Positions 1-6,155 of a DNA stretch of 7,652 nucleotides are shown piece after piece. The notes under the pieces were generated by a model that worked only from the letters and a program-made list of their open reading frames with translations, was not told the origin of the DNA and made no database searches. The DNA is from Ghiorsea sp. (GTDB lineage Bacteria > Pseudomonadota > Zetaproteobacteria > Mariprofundales > Mariprofundaceae): positions 1 to 7,652 of the forward strand of contig JAJFLD010000157.1 of the NCBI GenBank assembly GCA_021772875.1, in the 5' to 3' direction. The translations under genes were made by a program, and so were the position numbers. The number at the start of each line of letters is the position of its first letter. The first letter of the stretch is position 1.

Positions 1-329
1 ACTGAAAATATGGCGGTTTGGTCAACATCTCCATCACCAAAAGCAGCTTCTATGAATTCTATGTTTTCAATTTTATTAACCGCACTATTAGCTTTATAAA
101 AAAACGGGTCAACTGAGCAGCGAGGTGAATGATTAACATCCTTGGGAAGAGGTAAACTAAACAATGTATCTTTTATATAAGACTCACTAACATCCATAAA
201 GTCAGAAAACTGACCTTTCATATAAAAAAAGGGTAATAAACCAAAGATGGCATATAAACCAGCAATGATTCCTATATACTTAACATATGTTTTAATTTTT
301 ATCGGCTCATTCTTTTCAGGTACTAACAT
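1..329 (-). CDS. Hypothetical membrane-anchored protein, N-terminal part (runs off left edge)
   Basis: An open frame begins at ATG 327-329 and stays open for 109 codons to the window edge, so only the N-terminus is visible. Residues about 15-39 form one hydrophobic segment (KYIGIIAGLYAIFGLLPFFY) that looks like a single membrane anchor or uncleaved signal. The rest is hydrophilic and, by the usual charge pattern, probably outside the cytoplasm; it holds one visible Cys in the motif SPRCSVDPFF. The start overlaps the end of the upstream 113-residue membrane gene by 14 bp, and an AGG lies about 9 bases upstream, so the two genes are probably translationally coupled. I do not recognise the family. 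The coupling and unbroken frame make it a likely real gene. Confidence 0.6.
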   Translation of the reverse strand, partial: MLVPEKNEPIKIKTYVKYIGIIAGLYAIFGLLPFFYMKGQFSDFMDVSESYIKDTLFSLPLPKDVNHSPRCSVDPFFYKANSAVNKIENIEFIEAAFGDGDVDQTAIFS

Positions 330-657
330 TTTTTCTAAACCTATGCCAAAAAACTATATAAACGACTGAGTATGTTATCGCATGAATTGTGAATGTAATA
401 CTTAAGAATAATAAAGGAATCAAATAAAGTACTTTAGCAGCCTCTCGTAAAGAATATTGTCTAAACGCATAAGCTGCCTTAACCCAAGGAAGTGCAGAAA
501 GGGCTACAGCTATGACAAACCAACCTAATTGATAACTATCTCCATAACGCTCTTGAGCACCGAGAATTACAGCTAGGATTCCTATAAATCCCGCGATTAG
601 CAAAGAGCTAATGCATAACAATAGTGAAAGTAAAACTTTGTTATTCTTCAAATCCAT
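316..657 (-). CDS. Small hypothetical integral membrane protein (113 aa, three or four TM segments)
   Basis: This 113-residue frame starts at ATG 655-657 with a purine-rich GGTGG about 10 bases upstream. It has hydrophobic segments at residues about 8-33 (possibly one long or two short helices), 44-62 and 74-100. The loops carry charged residues (QERYGD; FRQYSLREAAK), and the C-terminus is basic (HRFRKNVST), which suggests a cytoplasmic tail. There is no catalytic motif. Its end overlaps the start of the next minus-strand gene by 14 bp in a different frame, which points to a two-gene operon of membrane proteins. The IS30 remnant lies just upstream on the same strand, so the pair may belong to an accessory region. 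The function is unknown. Confidence 0.65.
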   Translation of the reverse strand: MDLKNNKVLLSLLLCISSLLIAGFIGILAVILGAQERYGDSYQLGWFVIAVALSALPWVKAAYAFRQYSLREAAKVLYLIPLLFLSITFTIHAITYSVVYIVFWHRFRKNVST

Positions 658-701
658 TATTATCTAACCACCATGGGGGTCGAGCCGCCTGCAAGCCACA
701 T

Positions 702-884
702 TCAACCTTCAAGTGCACCACGAGCCAGCGTAAACATCTCGTAGGGCATTTTGTAATTCAAACATTTTCTTGGTCGATTGTTAAGTCGTTTTTCTATACG
801 GTTAATTTCAGCGGCTGAGATATGATTATCTGCAACAGTGCAACAGCCAAGTGAAGGTGCAACAGGGTCGGAGCAAGCTAACAT
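702..884 (-). pseudogene. IS30-type transposase C-terminal remnant with unrelated N-terminus
   Basis: The 60-residue frame begins at ATG 882-884 and ends with TGA at 702. From about residue 22 onward it reads ISAAEINRIEKRLNNRPRKC and continues LNYKMPYEMF. The block RLNNRPRKCLxYKxPYE is the characteristic end of the IS30-family integrase core, just after the catalytic Glu region, and the terminal ALEG resembles the family's usual tail. The first 21 residues (with a CSDP and an adjacent CC) do not look like IS30. A normal transposase of this family is about 320-390 residues, so this is a decayed fragment of about 120 bp. A good ribosome-binding site (GGGAGA, 6 bases before the ATG) means the chimeric peptide could still be translated. 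The IS30 identification is firm as a motif call; expression is speculative. Confidence 0.7.
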
Positions 885-1098
885 ATTGATTCTCCCTCAT
901 TTATATCGAAATAAACCGTGTTCTCAGCCCTTAGAGCATCCATTTCACCCTCAAAATTAACGTTGTAAGCAGATTCTGGTTCCCGTAATATATGAGCCTC
1001 TCCTTTCTGATCAACCTTTCTACCCTCATCACATGCCTCCATACTTTGAAAAACGACAACAACAAGCTTGGGTGACAAAGCCATAAAATGCAATACGC

Positions 1099-1158
1099 CT
1101 TTGATGCTGTTGTCTTTGATAGCTTTGCCTTTGATAGATTCGTCTTTCAGCGTTATGT
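1099..1158 (+). repeat. Degenerate 15-bp tandem repeat, four copies
   Basis: The heptamer CTTTGAT occurs at 1099, 1114 and 1129, exactly 15 bp apart, and a fourth degenerate copy (CTTTCAG) lies at 1144. The units are CTTTGATGCTGTTGT, CTTTGATAGCTTTGC, CTTTGATAGATTCGT and CTTTCAGCGTTATGT. The period is five codons, so one reading frame encodes a five-residue repeat of the FDxxx type. That frame joins gloA in frame, but the gloA start downstream is far better supported. The third and fourth units contain the candidate gloA promoter. Confidence 0.7.
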
Positions 1159-1159
1159 T
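1131..1159 (+). promoter_or_regulatory. Candidate sigma-70-type promoter for gloA
   Basis: TTGATA (1131-1136) and TATGTT (1154-1159) are separated by 17 bp. They match the -35 and -10 consensus at five and four positions respectively. Transcription would start near 1166, giving a leader of about 27 bases before the gloA ATG. This is a pattern match only. Both hexamers fall inside the 15-bp tandem repeat. Confidence 0.35.
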
Positions 1160-1192
1160 GTCACCACATCAACAACCATTGGAGTTACAGAC

Positions 1193-1576
1193 ATGCGTTT
1201 ATTACACACCATGATTCGCGTAGGTGATTTGGACAAAGCCATAGATTTTTATACCCGAATTCTGGGTATGACTTTGCTCCGTCGCCAAGATTACCCGCAA
1301 GGTAAATTTACATTGGCCTTTGTTGGATACGGGGATGAAGCCGATAATACTGTCATTGAGTTGACCCACAACTGGGAAACCAAAAGCTACGATCTGGGTA
1401 ATGGTTTTGGGCATTTGGCCATTGGTGTGCAAGATATCTATCAGGTTTGTGACGGTATTCGCCAAGCAGGAGGCGTAATTTCTCGCGAGCCTGGGCCGAT
1501 GAAACACGGTAATTCTGTGATTGCTTTTGTTAAAGATGTGGATGGTTATGCCATCGAATTGATTGAGCGCGCTTGA
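1193..1576 (+). CDS. gloA: Glyoxalase I (lactoylglutathione lyase)
   Basis: The enzyme converts the hemithioacetal of methylglyoxal and glutathione into S-lactoylglutathione in the cytosol, the first step of methylglyoxal detoxification. From ATG 1193 the protein is 127 residues, close to the bacterial single-chain family length. The four metal ligands expected from the E. coli enzyme are all at matching positions: His5, Glu56, His74 and Glu122. Both beta-alpha-beta modules of the VOC fold are present (MIRVGDLDKAIDFYTRILGM; HLAIGVQDIYQVCDGIRQAG). GGAG at 1181-1184 lies 8 bases before this ATG. The frame is open further upstream to 1088, but that extension is the tandem repeat and has no homology to the family, so I chose 1193. 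The stop overlaps a possible TTG of the next gene, suggesting co-transcription. Confidence 0.95.
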   Translation: MRLLHTMIRVGDLDKAIDFYTRILGMTLLRRQDYPQGKFTLAFVGYGDEADNTVIELTHNWETKSYDLGNGFGHLAIGVQDIYQVCDGIRQAGGVISREPGPMKHGNSVIAFVKDVDGYAIELIERA

Positions 1577-1584
1577 ATCAAGCT

Positions 1585-1776
1585 ATGACAGATGACGATA
1601 CTGCAACGATTCAATGTCCCTATTGTTGGCAGTTGATTGAAGTGCTTATTGATTGCTCGCAAGACCACCAAGATTATATTGAAGACTGTAGCGTATGCTG
1701 CCATCCGATTAACATCTGCGTTGATTGTGAAAATGACTGCCTAACCAGTATATCAGCGTTGTCTGAAAACGATTAA
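1585..1776 (+). CDS. CPXCG-motif cysteine-rich small protein
   Basis: This 63-residue protein resembles the CPXCG cysteine-rich family of short proteobacterial proteins, whose function is not established. It shows the first pair C11-P-Y-C14, the following IEVLIDCS, and the second pair in YIEDCSVCCHPI (C35, C38). Together these probably form a zinc-ribbon-like site. The residue after the first pair is Trp rather than the usual Gly. The C-terminal part carries three more cysteines (C45, C48, C52), for nine in total. The ATG at 1585 matches the usual family length. A TTG at 1573 would add four residues and overlap the gloA stop; neither start has a strong ribosome-binding site. It is very likely co-transcribed with gloA. 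Confidence 0.85.
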   Translation: MTDDDTATIQCPYCWQLIEVLIDCSQDHQDYIEDCSVCCHPINICVDCENDCLTSISALSEND

Positions 1777-1995
1777 GCCTACTATAGCTCTATCCTTATT
1801 CCTTTATTGAAAACGATATACTTGTTTGGTCATTGAGACATAAAATTATGGCCATCAACCGCTGATTTAAAAAAAGCATGCCCATCTTATGCATAGCAGG
1901 GATGGATGAAATTTCTTACTTTTACTGTAAGCTTTTTGATTTACTTCCGACTTACAAGTTTATAACAACAATCAAAACCGTTGAGGGAGTTCATC
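1777..1995 (+). promoter_or_regulatory. Intergenic region with candidate pstS promoter
   Basis: These 219 bp separate the gloA pair from the pst operon. The best promoter-like signals are TTGATT (1936-1941) followed after 17 bp by TTTATA (1959-1964), or after 19 bp by the better hexamer TATAAC (1961-1966). A Pho box, two CTGTCAT-like units 11 bp apart, would be expected if PhoB controls the operon. Only one weak half-match, CTGTAAG at 1925-1931, is seen, so PhoB control is not supported by eye. I found no clear stem-loop with a T-run to terminate the upstream transcript. Confidence 0.3.
1983..1989 (+). promoter_or_regulatory. Ribosome-binding site that fixes the pstS start
   Basis: GAGGGAG lies 6 bases before the TTG at 1996. 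This favours 1996 over the in-frame TTG at 1981, which would place the Shine-Dalgarno inside the coding sequence and spoil the signal peptide. Confidence 0.7.
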
Positions 1996-2814
1996 TTGAA
2001 ATATATATTTTTACTCGGGCTTAGTTTATGCCTTAGCAACTACGCCTATGCCGAACGCATAAACATCGTTGGCTCAACCACTGTCTTACCTATTGTTTCT
2101 CAAGCAGCAGCACTTTACCAACAAAGTCATCCAGATGTTCAAATCACTGTTTCTGGTGGTGGTTCAGGTGTTGGCATTGCTTCAATCATTCAAGGTACCT
2201 CACAAATTGCCATGGCTTCGCGTGAAACCACGCAAGAAGAACAAGCCCAGCTTAAAGGCAAAGTAGAAAACATTATTATTGCTGCTGATGCCGTGGCAGT
2301 GGCGGTTTCTAAAGCGGTGTTTGAGAGTGGTGTGCATGCCTTATCTTTAGCTCAAATCGCTGACATCTATAAGGGTAAGATTCGCAACTGGAAAAGTGTT
2401 GGTGGTGTCGATGCTAAAATACTGGTTATTGATAAAGAAGCCTCGCGCGGCACACGTCATGTTTTTGCCCAAGCTGTGTTAGGCAGCTCCCATGCCCGTG
2501 CCGCTGGTGCATCTCTAATTTCAGGCTCCAACAATGAAGAACAAGCTATTATTTCGCGCAGCAATCAAGCCATTGGCATGTTATCCAATGCTTGGTTAAA
2601 CGACAGCGTACGTGGTATTGATGTGTTGGTGAAAGGCCAAGCCATTGGACCAACCCTACAACATGTACGTGATGGCAGTTATCCCATTTCCCGTGGGCTA
2701 CACATCTTAATCCCCATTCATGCCAGTCAAAATGCTAAAGATTTTGTTCATTTCCTAAGCTCTAAAGCAGGCCAAAACATTGTCCAACAAACTGGGTATC
2801 TACCCGTCTTATAA
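1996..2814 (+). CDS. pstS: Phosphate ABC transporter, periplasmic phosphate-binding protein
   Basis: PstS binds inorganic phosphate in the periplasm and hands it to PstCA. With the TTG start at 1996 the precursor is 272 residues. Residues 1-19 form a signal peptide (MKYIFLLGLSLCLSNYAYA), with likely cleavage after AYA. The phosphate-binding loops are visible: GSTTV at 26-30, GGGSGVGI at 54-61, and the DKEASRGT block at 146-153 that corresponds to the family's RxxGSGT loop. NWKSVGG (131-137) is another family hallmark. It is shorter than the E. coli protein (about 346 residues) and resembles the compact PstS subgroup. It is the first gene of the operon, with pstC starting 8 bp after its stop. 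Other oxyanion-binding proteins are related, but the pstCAB context supports phosphate. Confidence 0.92.
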   Translation: MKYIFLLGLSLCLSNYAYAERINIVGSTTVLPIVSQAAALYQQSHPDVQITVSGGGSGVGIASIIQGTSQIAMASRETTQEEQAQLKGKVENIIIAADAVAVAVSKAVFESGVHALSLAQIADIYKGKIRNWKSVGGVDAKILVIDKEASRGTRHVFAQAVLGSSHARAAGASLISGSNNEEQAIISRSNQAIGMLSNAWLNDSVRGIDVLVKGQAIGPTLQHVRDGSYPISRGLHILIPIHASQNAKDFVHFLSSKAGQNIVQQTGYLPVL

Positions 2815-2822
2815 AACCAACC

Positions 2823-3665
2823 ATGCTTAAAATCATCAGATTTGGTTATCTCATCGCCCTCTTCAGCATTGCAGCGTTATTGTGGTTTTTAGTGGTGAAC
2901 ACTTGGCCCTTCTGGGCTGAATTTGGCTTGTCCAGCCTATGGCTGGATGAATGGTTTCCTTATGAATCACTTTATGGCCTATTGCCCGCTTTGGTTGGCA
3001 GTGCTTGGGTGATGATGATTGCAATGTTTTTTGCTCTTCCCTGCGGCTTAGCTGCAGCCATTGTAGGCAGTGAACTGTTATCCAAGCCATGGCAATCTAC
3101 ACTTAGATTAAGCGTAGAGATTTTAGCTGGCATACCATCGGTGGTTTATGGGCTGATTGGATTGTGGATTTTACTGCCTTGGTTGCAAAACACTTTTGAT
3201 CTTATCACTGGGCACAGTCTTTTGGCCGCAGGGCTTTTATTGGCCATGATGATTTTACCTACCATCATGGTGATGTCGCTTGATGCCTTGCGCTTTGTGC
3301 CACAAGAACAACGTGAAGCGGCAGCTAGCCTTGGTTTGGATTGGAACACGCGTTTAATCACTGTTTTACTACCCCAAGCATGGCCTGGTATTCGCTCTGG
3401 TGTATTGTTGGCACTTGGTCGAGCTTTGGGCGAAACAATGGCAGTGATGCTGGTTGTTGGTTCACTCGATAAAATGCCTTCACCCATCTACAATATCCTT
3501 GAACCTGCGCAAACGCTCACCTCACGCATTGGACGTGAAATGGGTGAAGCTGCTTTTGGCTCCATGCATTTTTCTGCCTTGATGGCCAATGGGCTTATTT
3601 TAGCCATTATCTCGATGCTGCTAAGTTTCATGGTTTTGCGCCAACGTAAGGCCGCACAAAGATGA
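2823..3665 (+). CDS. pstC: Phosphate ABC transporter permease PstC
   Basis: This is one of the two inner-membrane subunits that form the phosphate channel. The 280-residue protein has about six hydrophobic segments (roughly 7-27, 55-82, 98-120, 131-152, 190-214 and 252-272). The family block EILAGIPSVVYGLIGLW is at 99-115. The EAA coupling loop, which docks on the ATPase, is REAAASLGLDWNTRLITVLLP at 164-184. GRALGETMAVMLVVG at 199-213 is a PstC hallmark. It is somewhat shorter than the E. coli PstC (319), mainly at the N-terminus and in loops. There is no good Shine-Dalgarno before ATG 2823, so translation may depend on coupling to pstS. Its TGA overlaps the pstA ATG in an ATGA. Confidence 0.93.
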   Translation: MLKIIRFGYLIALFSIAALLWFLVVNTWPFWAEFGLSSLWLDEWFPYESLYGLLPALVGSAWVMMIAMFFALPCGLAAAIVGSELLSKPWQSTLRLSVEILAGIPSVVYGLIGLWILLPWLQNTFDLITGHSLLAAGLLLAMMILPTIMVMSLDALRFVPQEQREAAASLGLDWNTRLITVLLPQAWPGIRSGVLLALGRALGETMAVMLVVGSLDKMPSPIYNILEPAQTLTSRIGREMGEAAFGSMHFSALMANGLILAIISMLLSFMVLRQRKAAQR

Positions 3666-4477
3666 AAATACTGCTTTGGTTTCTGGCATTGCCCGCCCTG
3701 CTTTTACCTGCTTTTGCTTTGCTTTATATCGTATACCAAGCCTTACCCGCTCTGGATTGGTCTTTGTTTGTAGGCACACAAGATACCAAGCTTCATTTTG
3801 GCGCCAACCAAGCCTTATGGCAGCAAATCAGTGGTTCATTATTGATGATGTTACTTGCTTGCGCTTTGGCTAGCCCCATCGCCATGAGTATTGCTTTATT
3901 CCATCAGCTTTTAGCAGGCCCACGGCAAAAATTGTTTATCCATGCTTTATTACAAGTTTTACAAGGTATCCCACCCATCGTTTATGGTTTGTGTGGTTTG
4001 GTTTTGCTTGTACATTTATTGCACTGGGGCATTTCTTTGGCCGCAGGTGCTGTGATTCTTGCCATCATTATTTTGCCCTTATTAAGCAGCAATACCATAC
4101 ATGCTTTAGAGCGTATCCCTGATGAACAAACAGAATCGGCTCTAGCTTTAGGCTTAACACCTTTTCAACTTTTGATTCGTGTTTGGTTGCCCAATGCATG
4201 GTCAAGCATGTTAACTGGATTATTATTGTCTATGGCTCGCGCCTTATCCGAAACAGCACCTATTTTATTCACAGCCACTGTTTTTTCTGGTGTGGTTTGG
4301 CCTGATTCCATCTTTTCCCCTGTCACCAGCTTACAAACCCACATATTTTATCTTGCCCAAGAAGGATACAATCAACATGCCATTGATGTGGCTTGGGCAT
4401 CTGCAGTTGTTTTGCTCGGTTTGGTATTAAGCTTTAGTTTGTGTGCCTTCTTTTTACGTCGCTTTGAGGATCATTGA
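3662..4477 (+). CDS. pstA: Phosphate ABC transporter permease PstA
   Basis: This is the second membrane subunit of the phosphate channel and the partner of PstC. The 271-residue protein has about six hydrophobic segments, including residues 3-27, 57-80, 93-120, 124-141, 184-208 and 243-265. Family marks are VLQGIPPIVYGL (99-110), the EAA loop ESALALGLTPFQLLIRVWLP (158-177), and ARALSETAPILFTA (192-205), which corresponds to the usual RAIGETAPLLFTA. The ATG lies in the ATGA overlap with the pstC stop, and the TGA end overlaps the pstB start in TGATG. The gene order and overlaps indicate one transcript with coupled translation. Confidence 0.93.
   Translation: MKILLWFLALPALLLPAFALLYIVYQALPALDWSLFVGTQDTKLHFGANQALWQQISGSLLMMLLACALASPIAMSIALFHQLLAGPRQKLFIHALLQVLQGIPPIVYGLCGLVLLVHLLHWGISLAAGAVILAIIILPLLSSNTIHALERIPDEQTESALALGLTPFQLLIRVWLPNAWSSMLTGLLLSMARALSETAPILFTATVFSGVVWPDSIFSPVTSLQTHIFYLAQEGYNQHAIDVAWASAVVLLGLVLSFSLCAFFLRRFEDH
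4466..4470 (+). promoter_or_regulatory. Ribosome-binding site for pstB
   Basis: GAGGA lies within the end of pstA, 6 bases before the ATG at 4477. It supports the ATG over the TTG three bases earlier. Confidence 0.6.
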
Positions 4478-5274
4478 TGAACAATTTACAGAAAAAAACA
4501 AGCAAGCCAATGCTTGCCGAAACACAACCACAAATCGCCACACTCGCACTCACCAATCTATCACTAACCTTAACTGACAAAACCATCCTACAACATGTTT
4601 CTTTAAGTTTAGCCGCATCAGGCATTACCTGTTTGATTGGCCCTTCTGGTGCGGGCAAAAGCTCATTGTTGCGCTGTCTTAATTTGTTGCAAAAAGCATG
4701 GTCTGGTCAGATTGAGATTCAGCAGCAAGATATTCGTCAATGGCCAGCGGGTGAAGATGCCCTACGCCGATTTATCGTTCTTATTGCGCAAAAACCAGCA
4801 GTGTTCCCTGTCTCAATCGCTGAAAATGTAATCTTTGGTTTGTCACGCAAACAACGAAAAACCAACCAAGATGTACGCATCAAAACATGTCTTCAACAAG
4901 CTGCTTTATGGGATGAAGTTAAATACAGATTAGATGAACCAGCCAAAAATCTATCCGTTGGCCAACAACAGCGTTTATGTTTGGCGCGTGCCCTAGCCCT
5001 ACAACCCAAAATACTGCTCTTGGATGAACCCACAGCTTCACTCGACCCTAGATCCAAACAGCTCATTGAAGCATCTTTAAAAACATTGGCTTTAACTATG
5101 CCTGTATTGTGTGTAACCCATGATTTGGAGCAAGCCCAACGTTTAAGCGAAAAAATCATTTTTATGTGTGATGGAAAAGTGATTGAAACGGCTGATTCGG
5201 TCACTTTTTTTCAACAACCGCTAAAGCTGGAAAGTCGTGAGTTTTTGCGTTGGTCAAGCTGTGACTGTGATTAA
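4477..5274 (+). CDS. pstB: Phosphate ABC transporter ATP-binding protein PstB
   Basis: This cytoplasmic ATPase powers phosphate import through PstCA. From ATG 4477 it is 265 residues, a normal length. Walker A is GPSGAGKS (55-62), the Q-loop is AQKPAVFPVSIAENVIFG (Gln105), and Walker B is ILLLDEP (179-185), followed by the D-loop SLD and the switch His215 in VTHD. The QKPxxFPxSI stretch and QAALWDEVK are typical of PstB rather than other ATPases. The signature reads LSVGQQQR (159-166), where the usual sequence is LSGGQQQR, a Gly-to-Val change in a motif that touches ATP. No phoU follows. The TAA stop is interlocked with the stop of the convergent rluC-like gene. Confidence 0.92.
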   Translation: MNNLQKKTSKPMLAETQPQIATLALTNLSLTLTDKTILQHVSLSLAASGITCLIGPSGAGKSSLLRCLNLLQKAWSGQIEIQQQDIRQWPAGEDALRRFIVLIAQKPAVFPVSIAENVIFGLSRKQRKTNQDVRIKTCLQQAALWDEVKYRLDEPAKNLSVGQQQRLCLARALALQPKILLLDEPTASLDPRSKQLIEASLKTLALTMPVLCVTHDLEQAQRLSEKIIFMCDGKVIETADSVTFFQQPLKLESREFLRWSSCDCD

Positions 5275-6053
5275 ACACAAGGCTGCAATTGGCCTAATAA
5301 CTGCTTCAAATCTTCATCCAACGGTGCTTGAACTGCATATGTTTTTTCAACCTGAGGTAGTGTAAAACAAATAGATTCAGCGTGCAGGTAGAGCCTTTTT
5401 AAACCCAATGCAAACATATCTTGATTAAAGAGCTCATCACCATATTTGCTGTCCCCTGCAATGGTTTGCCCAATGTGCAATGCATGAACCCTGATTTGAT
5501 GAGTGCGGCCAGTCATCAATTTTACGCGTGCAAGTGTTGCTTGTTCAAATTTCTCCACGGCTGAAAAGGCAGAAACAGCACGTTTACCTTGTGCATCAAC
5601 TGATACCACCCATTCACCTGTTTGAAGCTTAGTTTTAAGCAATGGCGCATCAACTCTGCGATGCCCGCCTTGCCACTTGCCTTGAATCAGGGCCAGATAA
5701 TATTTGTTCACCTGCCTATTTTCTTGTTGTTTTTGGAAAGCACGCAAAGCACTACGCCGCTTGGCAATCACCAAACAACCGGAAGTATCACGATCCAAAC
5801 GGTGAGCAAGCTCTAAATAAGGCGCATCAGGACGAATAGCACGCAAACTTTCAATCACACCCAAGCTCTTGCCACTACCACCATGTACGGCCAAACCAGA
5901 AGGTTTATTGAGTATTAAAAATCTAGAGTCTTCAAAAAGAATAGCTGCCAACAACGCTTGCTGCCCGCTTTGGGTTTCAACATTAAAAACATTTTTCGTC
6001 TGCATGGGCGATAACATAACAAAATGAGGTGTTAAAGACTTCAATAAATCCAT
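5271..6053 (-). CDS. rluC: RluC-like 23S rRNA pseudouridine synthase, S4 domain absent
   Basis: This RluA-family enzyme converts uridine to pseudouridine in RNA; RluC modifies three positions in 23S rRNA. The catalytic domain is complete. It starts near residue 36 with ILFEDSRFLILNKPSGLAVHGGSG, carries HRLDRDTSG (84-92, catalytic Asp87), and has GRTHQIRVH (182-190). The VHGGSG and VIESLRAIRPDAPYLELAHRLDRDTSG context fits RluC specifically. RluC is normally about 310-320 residues with an N-terminal S4 RNA-binding domain; this frame gives at most 260, and no S4-like segment is visible. An in-frame TAA lies seven codons into the upstream sequence at most, so the gene cannot extend. The ATG at 6053 has no good ribosome-binding site, and inner starts (residues 13, 17) are possible. 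The ISAs1-type element lies 82 bp upstream, which suggests 5' truncation. Confidence 0.85.
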   Translation of the reverse strand: MDLLKSLTPHFVMLSPMQTKNVFNVETQSGQQALLAAILFEDSRFLILNKPSGLAVHGGSGKSLGVIESLRAIRPDAPYLELAHRLDRDTSGCLVIAKRRSALRAFQKQQENRQVNKYYLALIQGKWQGGHRRVDAPLLKTKLQTGEWVVSVDAQGKRAVSAFSAVEKFEQATLARVKLMTGRTHQIRVHALHIGQTIAGDSKYGDELFNQDMFALGLKRLYLHAESICFTLPQVEKTYAVQAPLDEDLKQLLGQLQPCV

Positions 6054-6135
6054 ATGCAGTAAATTTTATGCAGGCTTGGTGAAACCACCTCTCAATAAGG
6101 TATAAATATTCCTACATATCAACAACACTAAAGGA

Positions 6136-6154
6136 CAGGGCAATCGCATTAAAA
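6136..6154 (+). repeat. Left terminal inverted repeat of the ISAs1-type element
   Basis: A 19-base match, CAGGGCAATCGCATTAAAA, to the complement of 7446-7464. Identity stops at the next base (C here, A in the partner). Confidence 0.9.
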
Positions 6155-6155
6155 C

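Larger units (their letters stand above)
885..1192. other. 308-bp region without a convincing gene
   Basis: An open minus-strand frame spans 878-1093 (TTG start, or ATG at 1085). It has no recognisable domain and no good ribosome-binding site, and its start runs into the repeat area. A shorter minus-strand frame starting with the ATG about 7 bases after a strong GGAGG (near 1041) gives only about 32 residues and is also unrecognised. The right part holds the 15-bp tandem repeat and the candidate gloA promoter, which are described separately. The stretch is probably the junction between the IS30 remnant and the ancestral upstream region of gloA. Confidence 0.4.

Noticed and set aside
878..1093. 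71-residue minus-strand frame as a gene
   Set aside because: It starts with TTG in the repeat, has no good ribosome-binding site and no recognisable motif. It is kept only as part of the non-coding region description.
1088..1192. In-frame N-terminal extension of gloA (35 extra residues)
   Set aside because: It consists of the 15-bp repeat and has no counterpart in the family. ATG 1193 has a correctly spaced GGAG and places all four metal ligands at the standard numbers.
1871..1900. Possible stem-loop terminator after the gloA pair
   Set aside because: The GCAT-containing bases can pair only briefly, and no T-run follows.
1925..1957. Pho box upstream of pstS
   Set aside because: Only one unit (CTGTAAG) resembles the consensus; the unit 11 bp later does not.
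1981..1995. TTG 1981 as the pstS start
   Set aside because: The Shine-Dalgarno GAGGGAG would lie inside the gene, while TTG 1996 has it 6 bases upstream and gives a standard signal peptide.
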